A DNA stretch of 14,198 bases, from NCBI GenBank assembly GCA_025355935.1, contig JANXYS010000197.1, forward strand, positions 1-14,198. The letters are read 5' to 3'. The notes under the pieces are model-generated. The model worked only from the letters and a program-made list of their open reading frames with translations, searched no databases and was not told where the DNA came from. Within the stretch, counting starts at the first letter, position 1, and each line of letters starts with the position of its first letter. Below are positions 1 through 6,553 of this stretch, piece by piece. Made by a program: the position numbers and the translations under genes. Source of the DNA: Chitinophagales bacterium. Its GTDB lineage: Bacteria > Bacteroidota > Bacteroidia > Chitinophagales > Chitinophagaceae.

Positions 1-118
1 CGTCCAGGCAGAGCAGCATAGAATCTGTTTGTTTCTCTTTAAGCAAACGCTGATATTCTAACGCAACTTTCTTCGTAATACTTCCGCTTCTATTTGTGCC
101 TGAGATTATTGTGATCAT
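1..118 (-). CDS. NAD(P)H-dependent FMN reductase-like flavoprotein, N-terminus only
   Basis: The reverse strand reads from an ATG at 118 as MITIISGTNRSGSITKKVAL and stays open for 39 codons to the window edge, so only the N-terminus is present. The start MxTIISGTNRxGSxTxKVA is the first beta strand plus phosphate-binding loop typical of the NADPH-dependent FMN reductase (flavodoxin-like) family, in which the S/T-x-N-R-x-G-S loop holds the FMN phosphate. Such proteins use NAD(P)H to reduce FMN or small electrophiles such as quinones and azo dyes in the cytoplasm; the substrate here cannot be told. The gene is divergent from parA and need not share its function. The family call is fairly sure from the loop, but the missing body prevents a finer assignment. 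Confidence 0.72.
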   Translation of the reverse strand, partial: MITIISGTNRSGSITKKVALEYQRLLKEKQTDSMLLCLD

Positions 119-138
119 GCTAATTTTTACTGTTATAC

Positions 139-166
139 CAAAATACGGTGAATTTTGTTCAATCAA
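139..166 (-). promoter_or_regulatory. Possible promoter for the FMN reductase gene
   Basis: On the reverse strand a TTG (166-164) is followed after 18 bases by TATTTTG (145-139). This resembles the Bacteroidota -33 TTG and -7 TAnnTTTG elements, but the -7 box is one T short. The ATG lies 20 bases further on. This is a weak match by eye. Confidence 0.25.
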
Positions 167-233
167 TTAAATGCGATATATAGAAGAAATAAGTTTTAAA
201 AAAAGCTTTAGCTCCAATTTTATACCGAATAAC

Positions 234-241
234 TAAATTTG
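234..241 (+). promoter_or_regulatory. Possible -7 element for the parA operon
   Basis: TAAATTTG at 234-241 is an exact match to the Bacteroidota sigma-ABfr -7 consensus TAnnTTTG and is followed by C, as is common. No good -33 TTTG lies at the usual distance; the closest is TTTA at 207-210, 23 bases upstream. It would give a leader of about 145 bases before parA. The 274-bp divergent region around it (119-392) contains no convincing gene. Confidence 0.3.
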
Positions 242-392
242 CCAAGATGACGGTTCTTACTGCAGATTTAATCCCGGAACTATAAAATAATTCCGATGTT
301 TGTAGCTTATCGCATTTTTTTCCGTTACATATGCAACTCAATATGCGGCGCGGGATAAATCTTCAACTGATTTACAGGAAATAAGGAATAAT

Positions 393-1193
393 ATGGCAAG
401 AATAATTGGGATTGCAAACCAAAAGGGAGGGGTGGGGAAAACTACTACTGCAATAAACCTGGCAGCAAGTTTTGCAATACTGGAATATAAAACTTTGCTG
501 GTAGATGCGGATCCACAGGCAAACAGCACAACGGGCGTAGGTTTTGACCTGCATAACGTCACGAAGAGCCTATACGATTGTATGGTGAACGAGGCACTTG
601 CGAAAGACACTATACTCAAAACAGCCATTTCTCACCTCGATTTAATACCATCCCATATAGACCTTGTTGGTGCTGAGATTGAAATGATTAACTATCCGAA
701 CCGCGAAAGCGTTTTGAAAAATATACTTGAACCACTGCGGGAAGATTATGATTTTATTGTCATTGACTGCTCTCCGTCTCTCGGTCTGATTACCGTAAAT
801 GCTCTTGTTGCTGCGGATAGTGTCGTTGTACCAGTTCAAACCGAATTCTTCGCTTTGGAAGGATTGGGAAAATTATTGAATACTGTAAAAATCGTTCAGA
901 ACCGGCTCAATACAGATCTCAAGATTGAAGGTATTCTTATGACCATGTATGATGGACGTTTGAGGCTATGTAACCAGGTAGTGAGTGAAGTGCGCCGGCA
1001 TTTTGAAGATATGGTTTTTAGCAGTATCATTCATCGAAACACAAGATTGAGTGAGGCGCCAAGCGTTGGAAAGCCAGTGATCTTATATGATTCTGAGAGT
1101 AAAGGAGCAGTTAATTATCTGAATCTTGCAAAGGAAATTTTACAGAAAAACAACCTGACTAAAATTTCCCAGGAAGAGAGAGTAATGAGCTAA
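393..1193 (+). CDS. parA: Chromosome-partitioning ATPase ParA (Soj family)
   Basis: This is a deviant Walker-type ATPase of 266 residues that dimerises with ATP on DNA and, stimulated by ParB, drives separation of replicated origins. The deviant Walker A motif KGGVGKTTT is at residues 11-19, with signature lysine K11 and P-loop lysine K16. Switch I, VDADPQAN, is at 37-44. Walker B, IVIDCSPSLG, is at 122-131 and includes D125. The conserved PVQTEFFALEGL and RNTRLSEAPS-type segments follow. The start at 393 is supported by AAGGAA about five bases upstream and by direct entry into the family's MxxIIxIANQKGGVGKTT opening. Length fits chromosomal Soj proteins of about 250-270 aa. It heads a parA-parB-DUF5683 operon. 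A gap of 100 bp separates it from parB, longer than in many operons and containing inverted repeats. Identity is secure. Confidence 0.97.
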   Translation: MARIIGIANQKGGVGKTTTAINLAASFAILEYKTLLVDADPQANSTTGVGFDLHNVTKSLYDCMVNEALAKDTILKTAISHLDLIPSHIDLVGAEIEMINYPNRESVLKNILEPLREDYDFIVIDCSPSLGLITVNALVAADSVVVPVQTEFFALEGLGKLLNTVKIVQNRLNTDLKIEGILMTMYDGRLRLCNQVVSEVRRHFEDMVFSSIIHRNTRLSEAPSVGKPVILYDSESKGAVNYLNLAKEILQKNNLTKISQEERVMS

Positions 1194-1250
1194 ATTGATC
1201 ACTAGCGCGTAGAAATAAATTTTTTCAATTAAAAGGAATGAAGGGAAGAG

Positions 1251-1281
1251 TTGATTTTTAGGAAATCAATTCCCGGGAATT
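1251..1281. repeat. Adjoining inverted repeats in the parA-parB gap
   Basis: TTGATTT (1251-1257) and AAATCAA (1263-1269) form a perfect 7-bp inverted repeat around TTAGG. Sharing two bases with it is the perfect 14-bp palindrome AATTCCCGGGAATT (1268-1281), which ends 12 bases before the parB ATG. In RNA the first could form a small hairpin in the parB leader; in DNA the second could be a dimer-binding operator. It does not match the canonical parS core CACGTG. Function is not shown by sequence. Confidence 0.6.
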
Positions 1282-1293
1282 TTAGTATAAATT

Positions 1294-2208
1294 ATGAGCG
1301 CTCAAAATAAAAAAGACGTATTAGGTAAAGGTATCCGTAGCCTGCTTCAAAATATCGATGCGGATCTTAAAACGACATCCGGTAATCTAAAGGCGGAAAT
1401 CATTGAAAAATCCACTGTAAGCCAGCGTATTCCGCTCGACCAAATCGAGCCAAACCCCAACCAGCCGCGTAAGGATTTTGACGAGAACGCCTTGAGTGAA
1501 TTAGCAGCCTCTATCAAGATCCATAATATCATCCAGCCATTAACGGTGTCGCCGATGTCGAATGGTAAGTTTAGATTAATTGCCGGGGAGCGTCGGTTCC
1601 GTGCATCAAAAATAGCTGGCCTAAAGGATGTACCAGTTTATATTAAAGAGGGATCCGACAGTCAGGTTCTGGAACTTGCTTTACTGGAAAACTTACAGCG
1701 CGAAGATTTAAATGCGATCGAGATTGCAATTAGTTACAAAAGATTGATGGATGATCTTGACTACACCCAAGACCAGGTATCGGAAAGAATGGGAAAAGAA
1801 AGAAGTACTGTGGCCAATTATATTCGTTTATTAAAATTACCACCCGATATCCAGGTTGCCGTTCGCAACGGCGTAATCAGTATGGGACACGCCCGGGCAT
1901 TAATAAATGTGGATGTAGTTGATAAACAATTATACATATTTTCAGAAATAAAAAATAAGGCGCTGTCAGTAAGACAAACCGAAGACCTGGTTCGTAACAT
2001 GTACACCGGCTCGGGTTTTGTTAAATCAACCGTAAAAACAGCGTTGCCACCTGCATATAAAAAAATAGAAGATAATTTAGCATCGCAATTCAGTACAAAG
2101 GTGAAATTAAACCATACTAAAAAAGGAAGCGGAAGTATTTTATTTGAATATTACTCATTGGATGAACTGAATGGCTTACTGGAAAAACTGAATATCAATG
2201 TTAGCTAA
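1294..2208 (+). CDS. parB: Chromosome-partitioning protein ParB (Spo0J family), CTP-dependent clamp
   Basis: ParB binds parS sites, closes into a CTP-dependent sliding clamp and stimulates the ParA ATPase to segregate origins. The 304 residues show the family layout. A basic N-terminal stretch (GKGIRSLLQ, about 11-19) is the likely ParA-stimulating peptide. The ParB/Srx CTP-binding domain carries IEPNPNQPRKDF (51-62) and GERRFRASK (98-106). LLENLQREDLNAIE lies at 130-143. A helix-turn-helix follows at about 157-181 (YTQDQVSERMGKERSTVANY), then a C-terminal dimerisation segment. An in-frame TAA at 1288-1290 just upstream fixes the start at 1294 or later. The stop TAA shares its last base with the ATG of the DUF5683 gene, implying translational coupling. 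No canonical parS site was found by eye in this window. Identity is secure. Confidence 0.97.
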   Translation: MSAQNKKDVLGKGIRSLLQNIDADLKTTSGNLKAEIIEKSTVSQRIPLDQIEPNPNQPRKDFDENALSELAASIKIHNIIQPLTVSPMSNGKFRLIAGERRFRASKIAGLKDVPVYIKEGSDSQVLELALLENLQREDLNAIEIAISYKRLMDDLDYTQDQVSERMGKERSTVANYIRLLKLPPDIQVAVRNGVISMGHARALINVDVVDKQLYIFSEIKNKALSVRQTEDLVRNMYTGSGFVKSTVKTALPPAYKKIEDNLASQFSTKVKLNHTKKGSGSILFEYYSLDELNGLLEKLNINVS

Positions 2209-2813
2209 TGTTTCTCTTTAAATATTTCCTTCCAGCTATATTGTTATGTCTGATTAGCGTAATGGTATTTGCTCAGCGGGATACGCTGCGTACTGACACG
2301 TCGGGCAAAATAATTGGGTCAAAACATATTAGCCTTCTTAAGGACACTTCCGTAAAATACGATCCGCGAGTTGCCATCCGGCGTTCAGCTCTAATTCCCG
2401 GCTGGGGCCAGGCTACTAATAAAAAATACTGGAAGATTCCTCTTGTTTATGGTGCGCTTGGAACAACCGGTTATCTTTTTTTCCGAAATCTTCATCAATA
2501 TAAAACAGCGCGACAGGCTTTTATTAATGCTACGGATGGAAATGATTCAAATGATATCCAAATACCTGAGCCATATTACAGTGTGAGGAAGTCGCCGGAT
2601 CGAATCCGATCCTTTCGGAACTCCGTTCGCCAGAACGTTGATTATTCGGTGCTTTTTTTTATTGCCTTCTGGGGATTGAACGTTGCCGATGCTGCCGTTG
2701 ACGCTCACCTGAAAACCTTTGATGTAAGTGACGAACTTAGTGTCCAGATAAAAGCCGGATACAGCCCAATGGCAAAGACAAATGGGATTAGCCTTGTACT
2801 CAATATTAAGTAG
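2208..2813 (+). CDS. DUF5683 membrane protein coupled to parB
   Basis: This 201-residue protein begins with a hydrophobic signal-like segment (residues 5-22) ending in VFAQ, the usual shape of a Bacteroidota Sec signal peptide. After a polar stretch comes the conserved block RRSALIPGWGQATNKKYWK (59-76), where PGWGQ and the following NxxYWK are hallmarks of DUF5683. Two likely membrane helices follow at about 77-93 and 146-164, then NVADAAVDAHL (158-168) and a short beta-rich tail. The function of the family is not known. The ATG overlaps the parB stop by one base (TAATG), so it is very probably translated with parB. The same parA-parB-DUF5683-dapB order is familiar in Bacteroidota. A role linking envelope and chromosome segregation is only an inference from context. 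Confidence 0.85.
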   Translation: MFLFKYFLPAILLCLISVMVFAQRDTLRTDTSGKIIGSKHISLLKDTSVKYDPRVAIRRSALIPGWGQATNKKYWKIPLVYGALGTTGYLFFRNLHQYKTARQAFINATDGNDSNDIQIPEPYYSVRKSPDRIRSFRNSVRQNVDYSVLFFIAFWGLNVADAAVDAHLKTFDVSDELSVQIKAGYSPMAKTNGISLVLNIK

Positions 2814-3112
2814 GTAGCGGATTTCCCCTGAACAAAGTTTTTAAAATCTCTAAAAGCAGCAGGCGGGTCTGAAGTAACAAGACGTAGCACGGTAAGAGCT
2901 AAGGAACAAAATGTGGCAACAACTCTCAGGATGAACAAAACGTGGCAGCGCAAAGGCGGGCAAACAAAACGTGGCAACCCAACAAGTGACATACAAAACG
3001 TGGCAGCATGACAATTCTTTAAAAAGCTGCTACATCTCTTTTAAAAATCGCTCAAATTTGAATAATCAGGAATCAAACGCTAATTTTAACCCATTAGTAA
3101 AACTTAATAAAG
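2814..3112. other. Non-coding gap between DUF5683 and dapB
   Basis: About 300 bp with no credible gene. The left part (2814-2876) shows nothing clear and has no obvious terminator for the par operon. The middle (2877-3005) is a 29-bp-periodic repeat array. The right part (3006-3112) is AT-rich and includes the palindrome TCAAATTTGA (3052-3061), which contains CAAATTTG, a 7-of-8 match to the -7 consensus and a possible dapB promoter. Confidence 0.6.
2877..3005 (+). repeat. Five direct repeats of ACAAAACGTGGCA at exact 29-bp period; possible IS21-like end remnant
   Basis: The 13-mer ACAAAACGTGGCA occurs at 2935-2947, 2964-2976 and 2993-3005, with ACAAAATGTGGCA at 2906-2918 and a decayed ACAAGACGTAGCA (11 of 13) at 2877-2889. 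Each start is exactly 29 bases after the last. In the four clear copies the motif is followed by R then usually C, while the other spacer bases are unrelated. Because 29 is not a multiple of three, a coding repeat is unlikely. On the reverse strand the array begins TGCCACGTTTTGT, so it starts with TG and carries several internal copies. That resembles the multiple terminal repeats of IS21-family transposons. No transposase gene and no inverted partner end is present, so if the reading is right this is a relic. A binding array for a DNA-binding protein is the alternative. Confidence 0.85.
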
Positions 3113-3832
3113 ATGAAAATAGCATTGATAGGATATGGTAAGATGGGCAAGGCTATTGAAGCAATCGCGTTGACAAAGGGGCATACAGTCGGGTTAAAAA
3201 TTGACATGTACAATGACGAAGAGCTAACCGCGGAAAACCTCCGTCACCACGATGTAGCTATCGAATTTACGGGTCCTCACAGTGCGGTCAAAAATATCAT
3301 GGCCTGTCTTGATGCTGGATTACCGGTTGTAAGCGGCAGCACGGGCTGGCTTGAAAAGTGGGAAAAAGTCAAACATTATTGTCAGGAAAAAAACGGAAGC
3401 TTATTATATGCCAGCAATTTCAGCATAGGTGTAAACATATTTTTTGAACTTAATAAAAAGCTTGCCGAACTGATGGCTGTTTTACCTGAGTACGGGGTAT
3501 CGATCGAAGAGATCCATCATACTGCAAAAATGGACGCACCAAGCGGCACCGCGATTACTTTAGCGGAACAGGTCTTAAAACAACAACCCCTTAAAACGGC
3601 ATGGGTAAACGAAGTTACTTCTGATCCCGGCAAACTATCAATTATTAGCAAGCGGGAGGATCCCGCCCCTGGCACCCATCATGTTAAATATAGTTCGGTT
3701 ATCGACGATATCGAAATCATTCACACCGCACATAGCCGGGATGGTTTTGCCGCAGGAGCAGTTATGGCAGCCAATTTTCTGGCAGGAAAGAAAGGTATTT
3801 TCACCATGCAAGACGTGATGAATATAACCTAG
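3113..3832 (+). CDS. dapB: 4-hydroxy-tetrahydrodipicolinate reductase
   Basis: DapB reduces 4-hydroxy-tetrahydrodipicolinate with NAD(P)H in the diaminopimelate/lysine pathway, which feeds peptidoglycan synthesis; it is cytoplasmic. In 239 residues the Rossmann motif GYGKMG is at 7-12. EFTGP is at 51-55 and SGSTGW at 74-79. The signature EEIHHTAKMDAPSGTA runs at 132-147, giving the catalytic histidine within H135-H136 and catalytic lysine K139. RED-PAPGTH at 181-189 and HTAHSRDGFAAGA at 204-216 complete the domain. The length suits the short Bacteroidota DapB form; E. coli DapB is about 273 aa. The ATG at 3113 follows an AT-rich leader. In many relatives lepB (signal peptidase I) follows dapB; here the transcript ends at a strong hairpin and the next gene faces it. 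Confidence 0.96.
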   Translation: MKIALIGYGKMGKAIEAIALTKGHTVGLKIDMYNDEELTAENLRHHDVAIEFTGPHSAVKNIMACLDAGLPVVSGSTGWLEKWEKVKHYCQEKNGSLLYASNFSIGVNIFFELNKKLAELMAVLPEYGVSIEEIHHTAKMDAPSGTAITLAEQVLKQQPLKTAWVNEVTSDPGKLSIISKREDPAPGTHHVKYSSVIDDIEIIHTAHSRDGFAAGAVMAANFLAGKKGIFTMQDVMNIT

Positions 3833-3885
3833 CTTTTTCCCTGGCTGGAAGAAAGTGAATATATTAGATAAGACTAACAGACAAA

Positions 3886-3917
3886 AAAATCCCCGCTTGA
3901 CAAGAAGCGGGGATTTT
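3886..3917. terminator. Bidirectional rho-independent terminator between dapB and the beta-barrel gene
   Basis: AAAATCCCCGCTT (3886-3898) and AAGCGGGGATTTT (3905-3917) form a perfect 13-bp stem with a 6-base loop, GACAAG. A run of A at 3883-3889 gives a seven-U tail on the reverse strand, and the 3' arm supplies four T on the forward strand. It lies 53 bases after the dapB stop and 17 bases after the stop of the facing gene, so it can serve both. Confidence 0.93.
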
Positions 3918-3934
3918 AAATTAATTTTTTTAGC

Positions 3935-4441
3935 TTAGAAAGTGTAACCTAAACGAACGCCTACAGTATTCGAGCTGCTGCCACCCTTCGCACTGTAGCC
4001 TGTATACTTTAACAATGCATTAAAATTTTCAGTGAATTTATACCCGATACCTGGCGCGTATGTGAAAGCAGTACCGCTTGCACCGTTACCAGTAGCGAAA
4101 GTTACACCGAGTTGAGCTGACCCAAACACTTGTGGTGTAAATTTGTACTCGATACCTCCTAACAATGGTACATACCCTATGGAAGGAAATTTAAATCCGT
4201 TTACCGTTTTACCCTGGAAGCTGATGTAACCTGCCTGCAGTGTTAGATCCAGTGTAGGATCAAGGACAAAGTTAGCCTGCGCGCTGCCGCCAATCCCAAA
4301 GGAATAAGCATCGCCAAATGTTCCAAGTGGAAAAGCGGTTTCAAGGCCAATTCCAAATTTCACATTACTGTTTTGTGCAAACCCTGCAAATGAAGCAGCA
4401 GTTAAAGCAACAACAAATAATAATTTTTTCATCGTTTTCAT
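3935..4441 (-). CDS. Small outer-membrane beta-barrel protein
   Basis: This is a secreted protein of 168 residues with a classic Sec signal peptide: MKTMKK, a hydrophobic core LLFVVALTAASFAGFA, and likely cleavage before Q23. The mature part alternates polar and aromatic/aliphatic residues in short strands (for example FGIGLETAFPLG and LTLQAGYISFQG). It is rich in glycine and ends in a strand with terminal phenylalanine (GVRLGYTF), as recognised by the BAM machinery. This fits an eight-stranded barrel of the OmpA-like transmembrane or outer-membrane-beta-barrel type; ligand and role cannot be told. An in-frame ATG at 4432 (MKKLLF) is an alternative start. The gene has its own -7 element just upstream and ends at the shared strong terminator, so it is probably a single-gene transcript. 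Confidence 0.85.
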   Translation of the reverse strand: MKTMKKLLFVVALTAASFAGFAQNSNVKFGIGLETAFPLGTFGDAYSFGIGGSAQANFVLDPTLDLTLQAGYISFQGKTVNGFKFPSIGYVPLLGGIEYKFTPQVFGSAQLGVTFATGNGASGTAFTYAPGIGYKFTENFNALLKYTGYSAKGGSSSNTVGVRLGYTF

Positions 4442-4463
4442 TTTTAGTTTTTATAATGGGCCG

Positions 4464-4495
4464 CAAAAGTATGGATAATAATATTTTATCCGAAT
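4464..4495 (-). promoter_or_regulatory. Bacteroidota-type promoter of the beta-barrel gene
   Basis: On the reverse strand TACTTTTG (4471-4464) matches TAnnTTTG exactly and is followed by C. About 19 bases upstream is TTCG, a partial -33 element. The predicted transcript start would be some 15 bases before the ATG at 4441. The very AT-rich spacer supports this reading. Confidence 0.55.
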
Positions 4496-4560
4496 GTTTG
4501 CCATGCAAAGTAACACATTCATTATTTCATATCCAATACCTTTTAACAAAAACTTCAATC

Positions 4561-5499
4561 CTAAAGATTTTGAAGCATATCTTTTACCATCTCAGGCAAG
4601 GCAAATTCTTCTTTCCAATTCCAGTCGCGGCGCGCAACAATATCATCGATACTTTGGGGCCAGCTGTCTGCAATGGCCTGCCGGTAATCCGGTTCATAAC
4701 TAATCTCAAATTCAGGTATATGCTTTTTTATTTCGACTGCAATTTCTGCTGGCGAAAAACTCATACCCGAAACATTATAGGAAGTTCGAATGCTGATCTT
4801 GTCCTCCGGCGCTTCCATCAATTCAATAGTCGCCTTTATGGCATCCGGCATATACATCATCGGGAGGTAGGTATCATCTTTTAAAAAACAGTTGTATTTT
4901 TTTTCTTCCCGCGCTTCATGAAATATTTCGATTGCATAATCGGTGGTGCCGCCTCCTGGCGCGCTCTTGTAACTTATCAGGCCAGGATAACGGAGGCTGC
5001 GAACATCTACACCAAATCTTTTATGGTAATAGTTACACCAGAATTCACCGGCATATTTACTAATGCCATAAACGGTTATGGGCTCTATAATAGTTTGTTG
5101 AGGGCACCTTACCCGTGGAGACGTTGGCCCGAAAACGGCGATAGAGCTAGGCCAATACACTTTGTGCAATTTTTCTTCGCGGGCGATATCCAGCACGTTC
5201 AAGAGGCCCTGCATATTGAGATTCCAGGCGAGATTAGGATTTTTTTCACCAGTTGCGGAAAGAATGGCGGCCAGTAAATATATTTGGGTGATACCCTGCC
5301 GGATTACCTGTACATGGAGCATCTCTTTGTTCATCACGTCCATGCTCACATATGGTCCTGTTCCTTCCAGCAACACATTCTGCTCCCGGAGATCAGATGC
5401 AATGACATTCGAGTTACCATAAATTTTCCGAAGGGCAAGGGTAAGCTCTACACCGATCTGCCCACTGGCACCGATCACTAATATTTTTTCTTTAATCAT
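4561..5499 (-). CDS. tdh: L-threonine 3-dehydrogenase, SDR (epimerase-like) type
   Basis: This extended short-chain dehydrogenase of 312 residues probably oxidises L-threonine to 2-amino-3-ketobutyrate with NAD+. The NAD-binding GASGQIG is at 10-16. The acidic residue ending strand 2 (ASDLRE, D36) suggests preference for NAD. SSIAVFGP is at 118-125 and the catalytic YGISK at 144-148 (Y144, K148). The segment RYPGLISYKSAPGGGTTDYA (170-189) is the feature that points to the threonine dehydrogenase subgroup rather than UDP-sugar epimerases. Length fits that subgroup (about 310-320 aa). The usual partner kbl (2-amino-3-ketobutyrate CoA ligase) is not in the window, so the pathway must be completed elsewhere. 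The gene has its own probable promoter directly upstream. A generic NAD-dependent epimerase is the less likely alternative. Confidence 0.86.
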   Translation of the reverse strand: MIKEKILVIGASGQIGVELTLALRKIYGNSNVIASDLREQNVLLEGTGPYVSMDVMNKEMLHVQVIRQGITQIYLLAAILSATGEKNPNLAWNLNMQGLLNVLDIAREEKLHKVYWPSSIAVFGPTSPRVRCPQQTIIEPITVYGISKYAGEFWCNYYHKRFGVDVRSLRYPGLISYKSAPGGGTTDYAIEIFHEAREEKKYNCFLKDDTYLPMMYMPDAIKATIELMEAPEDKISIRTSYNVSGMSFSPAEIAVEIKKHIPEFEISYEPDYRQAIADSWPQSIDDIVARRDWNWKEEFALPEMVKDMLQNL

Positions 5500-5517
5500 A
5501 GATGGTTTTCAAGATGC

Positions 5518-5525
5518 CAAAAGTA
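5518..5525 (-). promoter_or_regulatory. Probable -7 element of the threonine dehydrogenase gene
   Basis: TACTTTTG read on the reverse strand (5525-5518) is an exact TAnnTTTG match, is followed by G and then C, and is 18 bases from the ATG at 5499. It is the same octamer as the one before the beta-barrel gene. The -33 region is not well conserved. Confidence 0.5.
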
Positions 5526-5686
5526 AAGAGAAATATCTACCTGTAACTTCTTAGTTGTAGTAATGGATCCTTAAAAAACTTTACTGCAATGAAAAATTAA
5601 ATGAACTTTTTTCTGCTTAAACAAATGACCAGCTGGTGATTTCTTCAATCGGATCAGATCTGGCACGAGCAGCTTAACTTTACCCC

Positions 5687-6508
5687 ATGGAAAATTATCT
5701 AACCGAACTTTTCAGTAAACAACAATATGATCCTAAAAATTTTTTTCTTATTGCAGGCCCTTGTGTAGTTGAAAGTGAAGCATTGATTAACCAGGTAGGT
5801 GAAAAGGTTGCGGATATATGCAGGCGTCTGAATATCCCTTACATATTTAAATCATCATACAAAAAAGCTAACCGGACCAGTGCGGGGTCGTTCACCGGCA
5901 TTGGCGATGAAGAAGCCCTCGGTTTCGTAAAAAAACTTGGAGAAAGATTATCGCTTCCAACAACATCTGATATTCATTCAGCACAGGAAGCCACGATCGC
6001 AGCCAAATACGTAGACATTTTGCAAATACCCGCATTTCTGTGCCGCCAGACTGACTTACTCGTTGCTGCAGGGGAAACCGGTAAGATCGTAAATGTTAAA
6101 AAAGGGCAATTTCTCAACGGGCCATCTATGAAGTTTGCAGTTGAAAAACTTTATAATACAGGTAACAAAAAGGTAGGTTTAATTGAACGAGGCAACACAT
6201 TCGGTTACCAGGATTTGGTAGTGGATTATCGAAATATTACCTGGATGAAAGAAATAAATGTACCTGTAATTATGGATTGCACTCACTCCTTACAGCAACC
6301 GAACCAGGCAGCCGGTATAACGGGCGGAAATCCAGAACTCATTGAAACAATAGCAAAAGCGGCTATCGCTACAGGCGCTGATGGTATTTTTATAGAAACG
6401 CATCCGAATCCTGCTGAAGCAAAAAGTGATGGTGCCAATATGCTTCCCCTCGAACTGCTGGAACCCCTGCTGGAGAAGCTCGTGCGGCTTCGGTCCGCTG
6501 TGGCCTGA
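5687..6508 (+). CDS. kdsA: 3-deoxy-8-phosphooctulonate (Kdo-8-P) synthase, metal-dependent type
   Basis: KdsA condenses phosphoenolpyruvate with arabinose 5-phosphate to make Kdo-8-phosphate for lipopolysaccharide; it is cytoplasmic. The 273 residues form one TIM barrel. Family segments visible are LIAGPCVVES (21-30), FKSSYKKANRTS (54-65), TSDIHSAQEA (93-102), VKKGQFLNGPSMKF (137-150), ERGNTFGYQDLVVD (167-180) and DCTHSLQQP (197-205). By comparison with the Aquifex enzyme, C26, H200, E237 and D248 are placed as the four metal ligands. Metal-independent enzymes such as that of E. coli have Asn in place of this Cys, so the metal-dependent class is inferred. RTSAGSFTG and the GIFIETHPNP motif favour KdsA over DAHP synthase. 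The nitroreductase gene follows by 45 bp and may be cotranscribed. Confidence 0.95.
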   Translation: MENYLTELFSKQQYDPKNFFLIAGPCVVESEALINQVGEKVADICRRLNIPYIFKSSYKKANRTSAGSFTGIGDEEALGFVKKLGERLSLPTTSDIHSAQEATIAAKYVDILQIPAFLCRQTDLLVAAGETGKIVNVKKGQFLNGPSMKFAVEKLYNTGNKKVGLIERGNTFGYQDLVVDYRNITWMKEINVPVIMDCTHSLQQPNQAAGITGGNPELIETIAKAAIATGADGIFIETHPNPAEAKSDGANMLPLELLEPLLEKLVRLRSAVA

Positions 6509-6553
6509 CACTTTTTTAAAACATTTAATTACAGTTTAGTTTATAATAGTTAT

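Noticed and set aside
159..341. Reverse 60-codon frame between the FMN reductase and parA
   Set aside because: It has no recognisable motif, an unlikely composition, and occupies the promoter region of the divergent genes.
2705..2992. Reverse 95-codon frame over the end of the DUF5683 gene and the repeats
   Set aside because: The 29-bp repeats fall in different frames within it, and half of it is antisense to a real gene.
2877..3005. The phased repeats as a CRISPR array
   Set aside because: The repeated unit is 13 bp and the spacers 16 bp, both far too short, and no cas gene is present.
2906..3005. The ACGTGG-containing repeats as parS sites
   Set aside because: They lack the palindromic CACGTG core and the flanking GTTTC/GAAAC halves of canonical parS. 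No other canonical parS was found by eye in the window.
4318..4884. Forward open frame of 188 codons
   Set aside because: It runs antisense across the start of the beta-barrel gene and the C-terminal part of the threonine dehydrogenase gene, both well supported, and its translation resembles no protein I know.
5628..5637. ACCAGCTGGT palindrome upstream of kdsA as an operator
   Set aside because: A perfect 10-bp palindrome is expected many times by chance in 14 kb, and nothing else around it is symmetric.
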